Assembly: GCF_040675855.1 (NCBI RefSeq)
Contig: NZ_JBEGIK010000001.1
Coordinates: 2,790,001 to 2,854,000 of the forward strand
Reading direction: 5' to 3'
Length of the DNA: 64,000 nt
Source of the DNA: Microbacterium sp. LWH3-1.2
GTDB lineage: Bacteria; Actinomycetota; Actinomycetes; Actinomycetales; Microbacteriaceae
Numbering within the stretch: the first letter of the stretch is position 1; the number at the start of each line of letters is the position of its first letter. Shown here in pieces: positions 1 to 10,007 of the stretch. The position numbers and the translations under genes are program-made. The notes beneath the pieces were generated by a model, which saw only the letters and a program-made list of their open reading frames with translations, was not told the DNA's origin and ran no database searches.

Positions 1-196
1 ACTCGAGCAGCGGCTCGTAGAACGGCTTGCCCTCGTGCTCGGCGTAGTGCCGCTCGAGGGTCTCGCGGTCGGGCTCGACCAGTCGGATGTCGACGAGCGC
101 GTACCCTTTCGCCTCGATGCGGGCGAGGATCGCGCCGGTGAGGCCGCGGGCGACGCCGTCGGGCTTGACGAGGACGAGGGTCTCTTCGATGGGCAT
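1..196 (-). CDS. ndk: Nucleoside diphosphate kinase, C-terminus cut by window edge
   Basis: Transfers the gamma-phosphate between nucleoside tri- and diphosphates through a phospho-histidine. The first 65 codons are visible (ATG at 196). They contain the family's N-terminal KPDGVARGL segment (residues 11-19) and the conserved H-Y-x-E-H-x-x-K-P-F-Y stretch near residues 50-60. The catalytic histidine lies beyond the edge. A GAAAGG ribosome site precedes the ATG. It is the last visible gene of the ileS-folC-DUF4233-ndk operon, 37 bp after the DUF4233 stop. Family assignment is secure; only the 3' part is missing. Confidence 0.93.
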   Translation of the reverse strand, partial: MPIEETLVLVKPDGVARGLTGAILARIEAKGYALVDIRLVEPDRETLERHYAEHEGKPFYEPLLE

Positions 197-233
197 GCGG
201 GACCTTTCGTTACGGATCAGGCGTGGGGAGGAG

Positions 234-635
234 TCAGTGCTCTTCGGCAGATTGGGCTGCGAGGCGCGCGTTGCGCCGGTCGAGAGCGGCCCCCTTGATC
301 GTCGCATACCCGTACATGCCGCCGAAAATGAGCGCGACGATCGCGAGTGCCGGCACGAGGAGGGCGCCGAGCAGGACGATCGCCTGCAGCACCCACCCGA
401 GCGCGATGCCCCATCGATAGCGCACCAGGCGCGTCGTGGCGATCATCAGCGCCGCGAGCACGGCCCCCGCAACGATTCCCGACCAGGGCTCGATCGAGGC
501 GGGCAGCGCCTTCAGGCCGTAGACGACGAGGCCCCCGAGGAACACCACGATCGACTCGAAGCCGAGCACGATCGTGGCCAGCGACTCCGCCGCACCGCGC
601 GGGCGGCGGGGCTTCGGCTGCTTCGCGTCGCTCAC
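234..635 (-). CDS. DUF4233 small membrane protein
   Basis: 133-aa protein starting at a GTG that overlaps the folC stop by 4 bp, so it is probably translationally coupled to folC. After a basic N-terminus (KQPKPRRPRG) there are about four hydrophobic segments (near residues 20-42, 53-68, 76-95, 97-112) and a charged C-terminus, giving a small integral membrane protein. Its place directly after folC and before ndk is the usual actinobacterial context of the DUF4233 family. I know of no established function, and none can be read from the sequence. Confidence 0.8.
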   Translation of the reverse strand: MSDAKQPKPRRPRGAAESLATIVLGFESIVVFLGGLVVYGLKALPASIEPWSGIVAGAVLAALMIATTRLVRYRWGIALGWVLQAIVLLGALLVPALAIVALIFGGMYGYATIKGAALDRRNARLAAQSAEEH

Positions 636-1990
636 GCGTTCCACCCGGCCTTCCAGTCCTCGTCGGCCGCGAGGGCGAGGGCCTCGCCCGCGAGCACGAC
701 CGATCCCGCGATGACGACGGCGCGCCGATCGGATGCCGCGGCCCACGCGCGCGCCGCCTCTGCGGCGTCGGGCAGGTCGCGGTGCACGGAGACCCGCAGA
801 TCGTGCGCTTCGGCGAGGTCGGCGATGGCGTCGGCGTCCTCCGCGCGCTCGGAGTCGGGAGCGGTGGCGAACACGTGCGCCGCCACGGGGGCGATCTCCG
901 CGACGATCCCGGCGGCATCCTTGTCGGAGAGCAGGCCGAGCACGACGCCCCACTCGTCGAAGTCGAACGACTCGCGCAACGCCGTCACGAGGGCGCGGGC
1001 GCCGTGCGGGTTGTGGGCAGCGTCGACGAGCACGGTCGGCGCGGCGCCGACGAGCTGGAGGCGTCCGGGCGAGGTCACTCCGCCGAGGCCGTCCGCCAGC
1101 ACGTCTCCGGCGATCGGCTGGGATGCGCCGCCCACGAGCGACTCGACCGCGGCGATCGCGAGCGCGGCGTTGAAGCCCTGGTGGGCACCGTACAGCGGCA
1201 GGTACTCGTCCTCGTACGTGCCGGCGAGGCCCCGCACGGTGATCTGCTGTCCGCCGACCGCGAGTCGCTGCTGTGCGAGCGCGAACTCGGCGCCCTCGAA
1301 TGCGATCGACGCCGCGCGGGCGGCGGCCGCTTCGCGGAGCACCGCCTCGGCGGCAGCATCCTGCCGCGCCGAGACGACCGCGGCGCCGTCCTTGATGATG
1401 CCCGCCTTCACGCTCGCGATCTCGGCGACGGTGTCGCCGAGACGGTCTGCGTGGTCGAGGTCGATCGGCGCGAACACCGCCACATCGCCGTCGGCCGTGT
1501 TGGTCGAGTCCCACGACCCGCCCATGCCGACCTCCAGCACGAGCACGTCGATCGGCGCATCGGCGAAGGCGACGAACGCCAGCACCGTGAGCAGTTCGAA
1601 GAACGTGAGCGCGGCATCGCCGTTCGCGGCGAGCTCGGCGTCGACCAGCTCGACGAAGGGTGCGATCTCGTCCCACGCGTCGGCGACCGCGACATCGTCG
1701 ATCGGCTCGCCGTCGACCATGATCCGCTCGGTGAAGCGCTCGAGGTGAGGACTGGTGAACAGACCGGTGCGCAGCCCGTGGGCGCGCACGAGGCTCTCGA
1801 TCATGCGGCTGGTCGACGTCTTCCCGTTGGTGCCCGTGACGTGGACGACGCGGTACGTCTTCTGTGGGTCGTCCAACAGCTCGAGCACCCGCTTCGTGCG
1901 CTCCACGCGGGGCTGCACCCACCGCTCCCCCTGGCGCTCGAGGAGGGCCTCGTAGACGGCGTCGGCGCGCCGCCGGTCGCGATCGCTCAT
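632..1990 (-). CDS. folC: Folylpolyglutamate synthase / dihydrofolate synthase
   Basis: 452 aa, normal length for the family. It ligates glutamate to dihydropteroate and/or tetrahydrofolate with ATP. The Mur-ligase-type P-loop TGTNGKTST is at residues 52-60. Further family signatures are [13 protein letters not shown] near residue 78, the Mg/ATP segment [13 protein letters not shown] (a D-S variant of the usual LGGRLDATN), DHAD, and the C-terminal-domain [10 protein letters not shown]. The start overlaps the ileS stop by 4 bp (ATGA), so its expression is probably tied to the T-box-controlled ileS message. Confidence 0.95.
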   Translation of the reverse strand: MSDRDRRRADAVYEALLERQGERWVQPRVERTKRVLELLDDPQKTYRVVHVTGTNGKTSTSRMIESLVRAHGLRTGLFTSPHLERFTERIMVDGEPIDDVAVADAWDEIAPFVELVDAELAANGDAALTFFELLTVLAFVAFADAPIDVLVLEVGMGGSWDSTNTADGDVAVFAPIDLDHADRLGDTVAEIASVKAGIIKDGAAVVSARQDAAAEAVLREAAAARAASIAFEGAEFALAQQRLAVGGQQITVRGLAGTYEDEYLPLYGAHQGFNAALAIAAVESLVGGASQPIAGDVLADGLGGVTSPGRLQLVGAAPTVLVDAAHNPHGARALVTALRESFDFDEWGVVLGLLSDKDAAGIVAEIAPVAAHVFATAPDSERAEDADAIADLAEAHDLRVSVHRDLPDAAEAARAWAAASDRRAVVIAGSVVLAGEALALAADEDWKAGWNA

Positions 1991-4900
1991 GCCTGGACTC
2001 CCGTCCTGCCGACCGAGACGGTGAAGGCGCCGCGGTTGGCATAGGTTCCCGCGTCGACCACCGCCTCGTACTCGATCGCGGTCTCGGAATCACCGGATGC
2101 TGCGAGCTCGGTCGCTCGCGTCCGCACGGTGTGTGCGAGGGCGAGCGTCTCGCCCGCCACGTCGGCGACGTCGAAGGCGGCGGCGACGGCCTCGCCGTCC
2201 GCGTCGTCGTCGAAGAGGAGGCCGAGGCGGATGCGGTCGCTGACGTCGAAGCCGGCGGACTTGCGGGTGTCCTGGACGGCGCGGATCACGTCACGAGCCA
2301 GACCCTCCGCCTCGAGCTCAGGCGTCGTGGTGGTGTCGAGCAGCACGAAGCCGTCGCCTGCCAGGAGTGAGATCGCCGTGCCCCCGGCGACGCCGCCTGC
2401 CTCGAGCGTGAGGTCGTACTCCCCCGGCTCCAGGGCGATGCCGTCGACGACCACGATGCCGTCGCGCTCCTCCCACACGCCCGCCTTCGCGCCCGAGATC
2501 ACATGCTGGACCTGCTTGCCCAGGCGCGGTCCCGCGGCGCGCGCGTTCACGGTGAGGCGCTTGCTGATGCCGTAGCGCTCCGAGACGTCGTCGCCGAGCT
2601 CGATGAGCTCGACCGACTTCACGTTGAGCTCGTCGCGCAGGATGCCCTCGAACTGCGCGAGGGACGCAGCATCCGGAACCGCCACCGTCAGGGTAGGAAG
2701 CGGCAGGCGCACGCGACGGCCCTCTTTCTTGCGCAGCGCGTTGGCCACGCTGGATGCCTCGCGGACGGCGTCCATCGCGGCGCGGATGTCGTCGGCAGCC
2801 GGGAAGGCGTCGGCGTCGGGCCAGTCCTGCAGGTGGACGCTGCGTCCGCCGGTGAGGCCCTGCCAGACCTTCTCGGAGACCAGCGGGATGAGGGGCGCTG
2901 CCACGCGGGTGAGGGTCTCGAGCACCGTGTACAGCGTGTCGAAAGCCTCGCGGCTCTTCGGATCGGCGGACACGCCGACCCAGAACCGGTCGCGTGAGCG
3001 GCGGATGTACCAGTTGGTCAGCGCCTCCGCGAAGTCACGCAGCTTCGCCGCCGCCAGCGTCGAGTCGAGCACCTCGAGGTCGGCGGCCACGTCGCGCACC
3101 AGGTCGCCCGTGAGCGCCAGGATGTAGCGGTCGAGCACGTCGGTCGAGTCGGTGCGCCATGACGCCTGGTAGCCGTCGCCGCCGGCGCCGCCTGCGGCGT
3201 TGGCGTAGGTCGCGAAGAAGTACCACGCGTTCCAGACCGGCAGCAGGAACTCGCGGACGCCCGCGCGGATGCCCTCCTCGGTGACGATGAGGTTGCCGCC
3301 GCGCAGCACGGAGCTCGACATCAGGAACCAGCGCATCGCGTCGGATCCGTCGCGGTCGAAGACCTCGCTGACGTCGGGGTAGTTGCGCAGCGACTTGGAC
3401 ATCTTCAGGCCGTCGCTGCCGAGCACGATGCCGTGGCACGACACCCCGGTGAAGGCGGGGCGATCGAACAGCGCCGTCGAGAGTACGTGCATGACGTAGA
3501 ACCAGCCGCGCGTCTGCCCGATGTACTCGACGATGAAGTCCGCCGGGGAGTGCTCGTCGAACCACTGCTGGTTCTCGAACGGGTAGTGCACCTGCGCGTA
3601 CGGCATGGAGCCCGAGTCGAACCACACGTCGAAGACGTCCTCGATGCGGCGCATCGTGCTCTTGCCCGTCGGGTCGTCCGGGTTCGTGCGGGTGAGGTCG
3701 TCGATGTACGGGCGGTGGAGGTCGACCTCGCCCTCCGCGTTGCGCGGGAGGCGCCCGAAGTCGCGCTCGAGCTCCTCGAGGGAGCCGTAGACGTCGACAC
3801 GCGGGTGCTCCGGGTCGTCGCTCTTCCACACCGGGATCGGCGAGCCCCAGTAGCGGTTGCGGCTGATCGACCAGTCGCGCGCGCCCTCGAGCCACTTGCC
3901 GAACTGGCCGTGCTTGACGTTCTCGGGCACCCAGGTGATCTGCTCGTTGCCCGCGAGCATGCGGTCCTTGATGTCGGTGACGCGCACGAACCAGCTCGAG
4001 ACGGCGCGGTAGATGAGGGGGTTCCGGCAGCGCCAGCAGTGCGGGTACGAGTGCTCGTAGCTCGCCTCCCGCAAGAGGCGCCCGTCCTGCTTCAGCAGGC
4101 GGATGAGCGGACGGTTGGCATCCATCCAGAGCTCGCCGGCGACGTCCGTCACCTGCGGGAGGAAGCGCCCGCCGTCGTCGAGGCTCATGATGAGCGGGAT
4201 GCCCGCGGCCTCGGTCACCCGCTGGTCGTCCTCACCGAAGGCCGGAGCCTGGTGGACGATGCCGGTGCCGTCGCCGGTCGTGACGTAGTCGTCGACGAGG
4301 ATGCGCCAGGCGTTCTGCGTGCGCCAGATCGAGGCATCCGCGTAGTAGTCGAACAGGCGGTCGTAGGCGACGTCCTCGAGTTCGGAGCCGACGACCGTCT
4401 GTTCGACGGCCTCACGCGCGGCCTCGGCCGAGGCGTAGCCGAGGTCCTTGGCGTAGCCGGCGAGCAGCTCCTCGGCGAGGAGGTAGCGGTGCGACTCGGC
4501 CTCGGCCCTCTCGTCGTCGCGATGCACATCGGCGGCGCCGTTCGGCCCGCCCGGCACCACCACGTAGCGGATGTCGGGTCCGACGACGAGAGCGAAGTTC
4601 GTGGGCAGCGTCCACGGGGTCGTGGTCCATGCGAGGGCGCGCACCGCGGTGAGGCCGAGCGCCTCCGCCTTCGCCCCCACCAGCGGGAAGGTGATCGTGA
4701 CAGACGGGTCTTGGCGCATCTTGTAGACGTCGTCGTCCATGCGCAGCTCGTGCGCCGATAACGGCGTCTCGTCGCGCCAGCAGTACGGCAGCACGCGGTG
4801 ACCCTCGTACGCGAGGCCCTTGTCGTAGATCGTCTTGAACGCCCACAGCACGGATTCCATGTACGTGAGGTCGAGCGTCTTGTAGCCGCGCTCGAAGTCG

Positions 4901-5370
4901 ACCCACCGTGCCTGACGCGTGACGTAGTCCTCCCACTCACGGGTGTAGGCCAGCACCGACTCCCGCGACTTCGCGTTGAACGTGGCGATGCCCATCGCCT
5001 CGATCTCGCTCTTCTCGGTGATGCCGAGCTGCTTCATGGCCTCGAGCTCGGCGGGAAGACCGTGAGTGTCCCAGCCGAAGACGCGGTCGACCTTCTTGCC
5101 GCGCATCGTCTGGAAGCGAGGGAAGACGTCCTTCGCGTAGCCGGTGAGGAGGTGACCGTAGTGCGGGAGGCCGTTCGCGAAGGGAGGGCCGTCGTAGAAC
5201 ACCCACTCCTCGGCGCCCTCGCGCTGATCGATCGACGCACGGAACGTGCGGTCGGCCTCCCAGAACGCGAGCGTCTCCTGCTCGATCTCCGGGAAGCGGG
5301 GGCTCGGAACGACGGGGGCCGGCGCGGTGTCGGCCGCGGGCCCGAAGGCGGAGGGGCGGGGGTAGGTCAT
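1987..5370 (-). CDS. ileS: Isoleucyl-tRNA synthetase
   Basis: 1127-aa class I synthetase charging tRNA-Ile. The HIGH-type motif is HYGH (residues 70-73, in [16 protein letters not shown]) and KMSKS is at 656-660. The editing domain (threonine-rich TTPWTLPTN) lies between them. A long C-terminal anticodon-binding region follows, as in the longer IleS type of actinobacteria and eukaryotes. I chose the ATG at 5370 ([10 protein letters not shown]) because the preceding in-frame codons fall inside a T-box leader, and an AGAGAAG ribosome site lies just upstream. First gene of the ileS-folC-DUF4233-ndk operon. Confidence 0.96.
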   Translation of the reverse strand: MTYPRPSAFGPAADTAPAPVVPSPRFPEIEQETLAFWEADRTFRASIDQREGAEEWVFYDGPPFANGLPHYGHLLTGYAKDVFPRFQTMRGKKVDRVFGWDTHGLPAELEAMKQLGITEKSEIEAMGIATFNAKSRESVLAYTREWEDYVTRQARWVDFERGYKTLDLTYMESVLWAFKTIYDKGLAYEGHRVLPYCWRDETPLSAHELRMDDDVYKMRQDPSVTITFPLVGAKAEALGLTAVRALAWTTTPWTLPTNFALVVGPDIRYVVVPGGPNGAADVHRDDERAEAESHRYLLAEELLAGYAKDLGYASAEAAREAVEQTVVGSELEDVAYDRLFDYYADASIWRTQNAWRILVDDYVTTGDGTGIVHQAPAFGEDDQRVTEAAGIPLIMSLDDGGRFLPQVTDVAGELWMDANRPLIRLLKQDGRLLREASYEHSYPHCWRCRNPLIYRAVSSWFVRVTDIKDRMLAGNEQITWVPENVKHGQFGKWLEGARDWSISRNRYWGSPIPVWKSDDPEHPRVDVYGSLEELERDFGRLPRNAEGEVDLHRPYIDDLTRTNPDDPTGKSTMRRIEDVFDVWFDSGSMPYAQVHYPFENQQWFDEHSPADFIVEYIGQTRGWFYVMHVLSTALFDRPAFTGVSCHGIVLGSDGLKMSKSLRNYPDVSEVFDRDGSDAMRWFLMSSSVLRGGNLIVTEEGIRAGVREFLLPVWNAWYFFATYANAAGGAGGDGYQASWRTDSTDVLDRYILALTGDLVRDVAADLEVLDSTLAAAKLRDFAEALTNWYIRRSRDRFWVGVSADPKSREAFDTLYTVLETLTRVAAPLIPLVSEKVWQGLTGGRSVHLQDWPDADAFPAADDIRAAMDAVREASSVANALRKKEGRRVRLPLPTLTVAVPDAASLAQFEGILRDELNVKSVELIELGDDVSERYGISKRLTVNARAAGPRLGKQVQHVISGAKAGVWEERDGIVVVDGIALEPGEYDLTLEAGGVAGGTAISLLAGDGFVLLDTTTTPELEAEGLARDVIRAVQDTRKSAGFDVSDRIRLGLLFDDDADGEAVAAAFDVADVAGETLALAHTVRTRATELAASGDSETAIEYEAVVDAGTYANRGAFTVSVGRTGVQA

Positions 5371-5606
5371 CTTCTCTCGCAGGTGCTCGCTCGTGTGCTT
5401 CCTGCGGGGACGACACTGCCTGGATCCATGACCAGACGTACCGCGGTACCACCCTGCATTGACGGCGCCGAGGCGACCGCCCGCTTTCACTGCGGCTGTG
5501 ACGGGCCTGCCCCGCTCGGTTCTAGTGGGAACGCCGCGTGCGTCGCGTCCTGTTCTTCCGAGAGCTCCCCGGTGATGGCCGGATCCGCGCTGGTCCGACG
5601 ATTCTA
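5371..5606 (-). promoter_or_regulatory. T-box riboswitch leader and promoter of ileS
   Basis: On the minus strand the leader carries the near-invariant T-box AGGGTGGTACCGCG (5442-5455). The discriminator-reading TGGT (5448-5451) fits an ACCA tRNA 3' end. Upstream is a short stem I with a likely isoleucine specifier ATC at 5574-5576, flanked by the typical CGGAAGAACA segment. A -10 box TAGAAT lies at 5601-5606, so the RNA starts near 5593. No terminator hairpin with a T-run follows the T-box. A CGCAGG/CCTGCG hairpin (5379-5406) lies next to the ribosome site instead. This fits the translational T-boxes known for actinobacterial ileS: uncharged tRNA-Ile would open the ribosome site. Confidence 0.92.
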
Positions 5607-5677
5607 CCCTGGCCGTGCAAAGGGGGAATGCGGAAGCGGCCGCCGAGGTTTCTGGACCCGTGCCAAGATCGACTCCC

Positions 5678-7015
5678 GTGACCGCAGCAGCCCCCGATAC
5701 CGCGCTCGCCCTCGAGACCTCCCCGACGCGTCGCGTCGCGTGGGCGTCGATGGTGGGAACCTCCCTCGAATCCTTCGACTTCTACCTGTTCGCCTACTTC
5801 TCGGCGTTCTTCGTCGGGCCGCTGTTCTTCGACCCGCTGGGCGAGTTCGGCGCGACCAGCGCGGCGTTCCTCACCATCGCCCTCGCATTCGTCGTCCGCC
5901 CGATCGGCGCCGTCATCTTCGGCTACATGGGCGACCGCCTGGGCCGGCGCGCGACACTGCTGTGGACCGTCGCCATCATGGGCGTCGCCACCGGCCTCAT
6001 CGGCCTCCTCCCGACGTACGCCCAGGCGGGTTGGCTCGGCGCCGCCCTGCTGATCCTCCTGCGCATCGTGCAGGGCCTGTCGCTCGGCGGCGAATGGGGC
6101 GGCTCCATCCTCATCGCGACCGAGAACTCCGGCCCGGTCAAGCGCGCCTTCTACGCGGCGGTCCCCCAGCTCGGCTCGCCCGTGGGCTCGATCCTCTCCG
6201 CGACCGTGTTCATCGTGCTGACCGCCGTCCTTCCGGCGGAGCAGATCGCCGAATGGGGATGGCGCATTCCGTTCCTCCTCGCGCTCCCGCTGCTGCTCGT
6301 GTCGCTGTACCTGCGGTGGTCGATCACCGAGACGCCGGTGTTCGAACGCGTCGTCGCCGAGGGGCGCCGCGACCGCGTCCCGTTCCTCACGATGTTCGCG
6401 AAGCGCCCCGGCGCCATGGCCATCGCCATCGGCGCGGCACTGCTCGGCATCGGGTCGTACTCGCTGATGAACACCTACACGGTCAACTACGGCGTGGAGC
6501 AGCTCGGCTTCAGCTTCCAGGACCTGCTCCTCGCGACCACGATCGGCGGTCTGCTGCAGCTCGTCACCATCCCGCTGTTCGGCGCCTGGGCGAGTCGGGT
6601 CGGCTCGGCGAACGTCGTGGTGTGGGGCGCGCTGGGCACGCTCCTCATCACGTTCCCGATGTACTTCCTGCTCCAGTTCGCGACCTTCCCGATCCTCGTC
6701 GCGACCATGCTCGTCGGCGGCATCCTGCCGACGATGGCGTGGGCGGCGCTCGGTGGCCTGATGAACGACCTCTTCCCCGACCGGTTCCGCTACTCCGCGC
6801 TGTCGTTCGCGTATGCCCTGGCCGCGACGATCAGCGGTTTCGTGCCTTACCTGACGTTCGAGCTCGGCATTGCGACGGGCTTCGCGTGGTGGCACCCCGG
6901 CGTCATCCTCGCGATCATGTCCGTCATCACGCTCGTCTCCGCGTGGTTCGCATCACGCCGCGCCGTCGAACCGGAGCTCGCGACCGACCCCGCCACCGCG
7001 ACAGCGAACGCGTGA
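5678..7015 (+). CDS. MHS-family MFS transporter (metabolite:H+ symporter)
   Basis: 445 aa from the GTG at 5678, with about 12 transmembrane segments. Family marks: an N-terminal [12 protein letters not shown] segment, the loop 2-3 motif [11 protein letters not shown], and [15 protein letters not shown] with SITETPVF, all typical of metabolite:H+ symporters (ShiA/ProP/KgtP group). The substrate cannot be told; an organic acid or osmolyte is possible. An ATG 21 codons upstream (5615) is open, but that segment overlaps the divergent ileS promoter. AAGAT ends 8 nt before the GTG, suggesting a leaderless start. A strong hairpin follows the stop. Confidence 0.88.
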   Translation: MTAAAPDTALALETSPTRRVAWASMVGTSLESFDFYLFAYFSAFFVGPLFFDPLGEFGATSAAFLTIALAFVVRPIGAVIFGYMGDRLGRRATLLWTVAIMGVATGLIGLLPTYAQAGWLGAALLILLRIVQGLSLGGEWGGSILIATENSGPVKRAFYAAVPQLGSPVGSILSATVFIVLTAVLPAEQIAEWGWRIPFLLALPLLLVSLYLRWSITETPVFERVVAEGRRDRVPFLTMFAKRPGAMAIAIGAALLGIGSYSLMNTYTVNYGVEQLGFSFQDLLLATTIGGLLQLVTIPLFGAWASRVGSANVVVWGALGTLLITFPMYFLLQFATFPILVATMLVGGILPTMAWAALGGLMNDLFPDRFRYSALSFAYALAATISGFVPYLTFELGIATGFAWWHPGVILAIMSVITLVSAWFASRRAVEPELATDPATATANA

Positions 7016-7019
7016 TCGG

Positions 7020-7052
7020 GGGACGGATGCTGCGGTCCGCAGCATCCGTCCC
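7020..7052 (+). terminator. Perfect 16-bp hairpin with GGATGC/GCATCC arms
   Basis: Arms 7020-7035 and 7037-7052 are perfectly complementary around a single T. The hairpin lies 5 bp after the transporter stop and before the valS promoter. There is no clear T-run, but position and stability suggest a terminator. The arms contain the over-represented CGGATGCT word, as do the hairpins at 22197 and 42115. Confidence 0.7.
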
Positions 7053-7077
7053 GCGATCGGGGTGTATTGCACCCGGG

Positions 7078-7083
7078 TAGAAT
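7078..7083 (+). promoter_or_regulatory. Probable -10 box of valS
   Basis: TAGAAT in the context GGGTAGAATCG, the same extended sequence found at the ileS promoter on the other strand (5601-5606). No good -35 hexamer at 16-18 bp spacing is seen. A start near 7090 would give a leader of about 58 nt with no T-box. Confidence 0.5.
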
Positions 7084-7147
7084 CGAGCGACATCCCACAC
7101 TCAGGCACGCTCACACAGTGCCGCACATATCGCCTCGAGGAGACGCC

Positions 7148-9748
7148 ATGACCGACGCCCGCCCCGCACAGGGTCAGATCCCGGACAAGCCCGCGCTCGA
7201 GGGACTCGAAGCGAAGTGGGACGCCGCGTGGTCCGGTCAGGGCACGTATCTGTTCGACCGCGCTCGCGCCGTCGAGGTCGGCCGTGAGGGCGTGTACTCG
7301 GTCGACACTCCCCCGCCCACCGCGTCGGGGAGCCTGCACATCGGGCACGTCTTCTCGTTCACGCACACCGATCTCAAGGTGCGCTACGAGCGCATGCGCG
7401 GCAAGGCCGTGTTCTATCCGATGGGCTGGGACGACAACGGCCTTCCCACCGAACGCCGCGTGCAGAACTACTACGGCGTGCGGTGCGATCCGTCGCTGCC
7501 GTACGACGCCGACTTCACGCCGCCGTTCGAGGGCGGCGACAACAAGTCGAGCCGTGCCGCCGACCAGGTGCCCGTCAGCCGCCGCAACTTCATCGAGCTC
7601 TGCGAGAGGCTCACCGTCGAGGATGAGAAGCACTTCGAGGCGCTCTTCCGTCAGCTGGGCCTGAGCGTCGACTGGACGCAGACCTACCGCACCATCTCCG
7701 ACGACACGATCCGCACCAGCCAGCTCGCGTTCCTGCGCAACCTCGATCGCGGCGAGGCCTACCAGGACCTCGCGCCGACGATGTGGGATATCGACTTCCG
7801 CACCGCGATCGCCCAGGCCGAGCTCGAGGAGCGCGAGCAGCCCGCCGCGTTCCACCGGGTCGCTTTCCACCGGACCGACGGTGCCGGCGACGTGCACATC
7901 GAGACCACCCGCCCCGAGCTGCTGCCCGCCTGCGTCGCGCTGGTCGCCCACCCCGACGACGAGCGCTACCAGCCCCTCTTCGGCACGACGGTGCGTACGC
8001 CGCTCTTCGACGTCGAGGTGCCGGTGCTGGCTCACCCGCTGGCACAGCCCGACAAGGGCTCGGGCATCGCGATGATCTGCACGTTCGGCGACGTCACCGA
8101 CGTCGTGTGGTGGCGTGAGCTGCAGCTGCCGAACCGCACGATCCTGGGTCTCGACGGACGCGTGCTGGCAGATGCCCCGCAGGCGATCGAGACGGATGCC
8201 GGCAAGGCGGCGTACGCGGAGCTCGCGGGCAAGACGGTGTTCAGCGCCAAGAAGCGCGTCGTGGAACTGCTGCAGGAGTCCGGCGAGCTGATCGGCGACC
8301 CGAAGCCCTTCACGCACGTCGTGAAGTTCTACGAGAAGGGCGATCGCCCGATGGAGATCGTCTCGACGCGTCAGTGGTACATCCGCAACGGCGCGCGCGA
8401 CGAGGCGCTGCGCGACAAGCTCATCGCGCTGGGCAAGGACATGTCGTGGCATCCCGACTTCATGCGGGTGCGCTTCGAGAACTGGACCAACGGCCTCACC
8501 GGCGACTGGCTCGTCTCCCGCCAGCGCTTCTTCGGCGTGCCGATCCCCGTCTGGTACCCGCTCGACGAGAACGGCGAGCGGGACTACGACCGCGTGCTCA
8601 CCCCCGACCACGCCTCGCTGCCGATCGACCCGTCCATCGACGTGCCGGCCGGTTACACCGCCGACCAGCGCGGCCTGCCCGGCGGCTTCGAGGGCGAGAA
8701 CGACATCTTCGACACCTGGGCGACCTCGTCGCTGACCCCGCAGCTCGCGGGCGGCTGGGAGCGCGACCCGGAGCTGTGGAACCTCGTCGCCCCGTTCGAC
8801 ATGCGCCCGCAGGGTCAGGACATCATCCGCACGTGGCTGTTCTCGACGCTGCTGCGAAGCGCCCTCGAGGACGACCGTGCGCCGTGGACGGATGCTGCCA
8901 TCTCCGGCTTCATCGTCGACCCCGACCGCAAGAAGATGTCGAAGTCGAAGGGCAACGTCGTCACTCCCGCCGACATCCTCTCGCAGCACGGCTCGGACGC
9001 GGTGCGTTACTGGGCCGCCTCGAGCCGTCTCGGCACCGACGCGGCGTTCGACCCGCAGAACCCCACGCAGGTGAAGATCGGCCGTCGCCTGGCGATCAAG
9101 GTGCTCAACGCTGCCAAGTTCGTGCTGTCGTTCCCGGTGCCCGAGGGCGCCGAGGTGACCCACGCGCTCGACGCGTCGATGCTCGCCACCCTGCACGGCG
9201 TGGTGCGCGAGGCCACCAAGGCTCTCGACAACTACGACCACGCGCGCGCGCTCGAGCTGACCGAGTCGTTCTTCTGGACGTTCTGCGACGACTACCTCGA
9301 GCTCGTCAAGGAGCGCGCCTACAACCAGACCGACGCGGGGCAGGCTTCCGCCGCACTCGCGCTGCGTCTGGCGATGTCGGCGCTGCTGCGGCTTCTGGCT
9401 CCCGTGCTCGCGTTTGCGACGGAAGAGGCCTGGTCGTGGTTCAACAACGGATCGGTGCACACGGCGGACTGGCCCGTCGCGCCGGAGGAGGAGTGGGGCG
9501 ACCCCGCCGTTCTCACGGCGGTGAGTGCGGCGCTGATCGGCATCCGCCGCGCGAAGACGGAGGCGAAGGCCTCGCAGAAGACCCCGGTGGCGTCCCTCAC
9601 GCTTCGAGCCGACGACGTCACGATCGCAAACCTGCGTCTCGCGGAGGGCGACCTGCGGGCCGTCGGTCGCATCGAGACGCTGGATCTGATCGACGGGTCG
9701 GACGAGCTCCTCATCGAGGGCGTCGAACTCGCTCCCCAGGAGGTGTGA
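7148..9748 (+). CDS. valS: Valyl-tRNA synthetase
   Basis: 866-aa class I synthetase charging tRNA-Val. HIGH is at residues 64-67 (in PPPTASGSLHIGHVFSF) and KMSKS at 596-600. GWDDNGLPTERRVQNYYGV, the editing region and FDTWATSSLTPQ fit the ValS family in its shorter actinobacterial form. The ATG at 7148 is preceded by a strong GAGGAG ribosome site; the in-frame codons upstream lie in the leader. The last codons contain the ribosome site of the following 82-aa gene. Confidence 0.95.
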   Translation: MTDARPAQGQIPDKPALEGLEAKWDAAWSGQGTYLFDRARAVEVGREGVYSVDTPPPTASGSLHIGHVFSFTHTDLKVRYERMRGKAVFYPMGWDDNGLPTERRVQNYYGVRCDPSLPYDADFTPPFEGGDNKSSRAADQVPVSRRNFIELCERLTVEDEKHFEALFRQLGLSVDWTQTYRTISDDTIRTSQLAFLRNLDRGEAYQDLAPTMWDIDFRTAIAQAELEEREQPAAFHRVAFHRTDGAGDVHIETTRPELLPACVALVAHPDDERYQPLFGTTVRTPLFDVEVPVLAHPLAQPDKGSGIAMICTFGDVTDVVWWRELQLPNRTILGLDGRVLADAPQAIETDAGKAAYAELAGKTVFSAKKRVVELLQESGELIGDPKPFTHVVKFYEKGDRPMEIVSTRQWYIRNGARDEALRDKLIALGKDMSWHPDFMRVRFENWTNGLTGDWLVSRQRFFGVPIPVWYPLDENGERDYDRVLTPDHASLPIDPSIDVPAGYTADQRGLPGGFEGENDIFDTWATSSLTPQLAGGWERDPELWNLVAPFDMRPQGQDIIRTWLFSTLLRSALEDDRAPWTDAAISGFIVDPDRKKMSKSKGNVVTPADILSQHGSDAVRYWAASSRLGTDAAFDPQNPTQVKIGRRLAIKVLNAAKFVLSFPVPEGAEVTHALDASMLATLHGVVREATKALDNYDHARALELTESFFWTFCDDYLELVKERAYNQTDAGQASAALALRLAMSALLRLLAPVLAFATEEAWSWFNNGSVHTADWPVAPEEEWGDPAVLTAVSAALIGIRRAKTEAKASQKTPVASLTLRADDVTIANLRLAEGDLRAVGRIETLDLIDGSDELLIEGVELAPQEV

Positions 9749-9749
9749 C

Positions 9750-9998
9750 ATGCAGCTCGGAACACGCTGGACCTCGGGCGACGAACCGCCCAAGGCCGTC
9801 CCGGACGCGCTGGTGCGCGGCATCCGTTCCGTCGACGAGACGATCCCCGGTGATCAGCTCGGTCAGCCGCGTCCGCGCTGGACGCTCACGTGGCTGGAGG
9901 GGAAGCCGATCGCCGAGCTCGACACGGGCGTGATCGTGTCGCTGGACGCCGACGGCGAAGCCGTCGTCCGGCACGATCCGGACGACGGCTTCGCATAA
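9750..9998 (+). CDS. Conserved small protein of unknown function
   Basis: 82 aa. The ATG lies 1 bp after the valS stop, and an AGGAGGT ribosome site sits within the last valS codons, so it is co-translated with valS. Acidic, with no membrane segment or cysteine; the composition (PPKAVPDALVRGIRSVDE, then a hydrophobic WTLTWLEGKPIAELD core) suggests a small folded domain. I do not recognise a family. It converges on the MFS gene, with only 9 bp between their stops. Confidence 0.75.
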   Translation: MQLGTRWTSGDEPPKAVPDALVRGIRSVDETIPGDQLGQPRPRWTLTWLEGKPIAELDTGVIVSLDADGEAVVRHDPDDGFA

Positions 9999-10007
9999 GC
10001 CTCGGGC

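Noticed and set aside
4798..7080. Very long open frame (760 aa) on the plus strand across the end of ileS and the transporter
   Set aside because: Arg/Pro/Ala-rich translation without domains; it runs antisense to ileS, across its T-box, and out of frame through the real transporter gene. Long shadow frames are expected at this GC content.
7067..7083. TTGCAC as -35 of valS
   Set aside because: It lies only 5 bp before the TAGAAT box, far too close for a -35 element.
6953..9823. 956-aa open frame antisense to valS
   Set aside because: Exact mirror of a well-identified gene, with biased composition (Arg, Val, Glu, His) typical of antisense frames in high-GC coding DNA.
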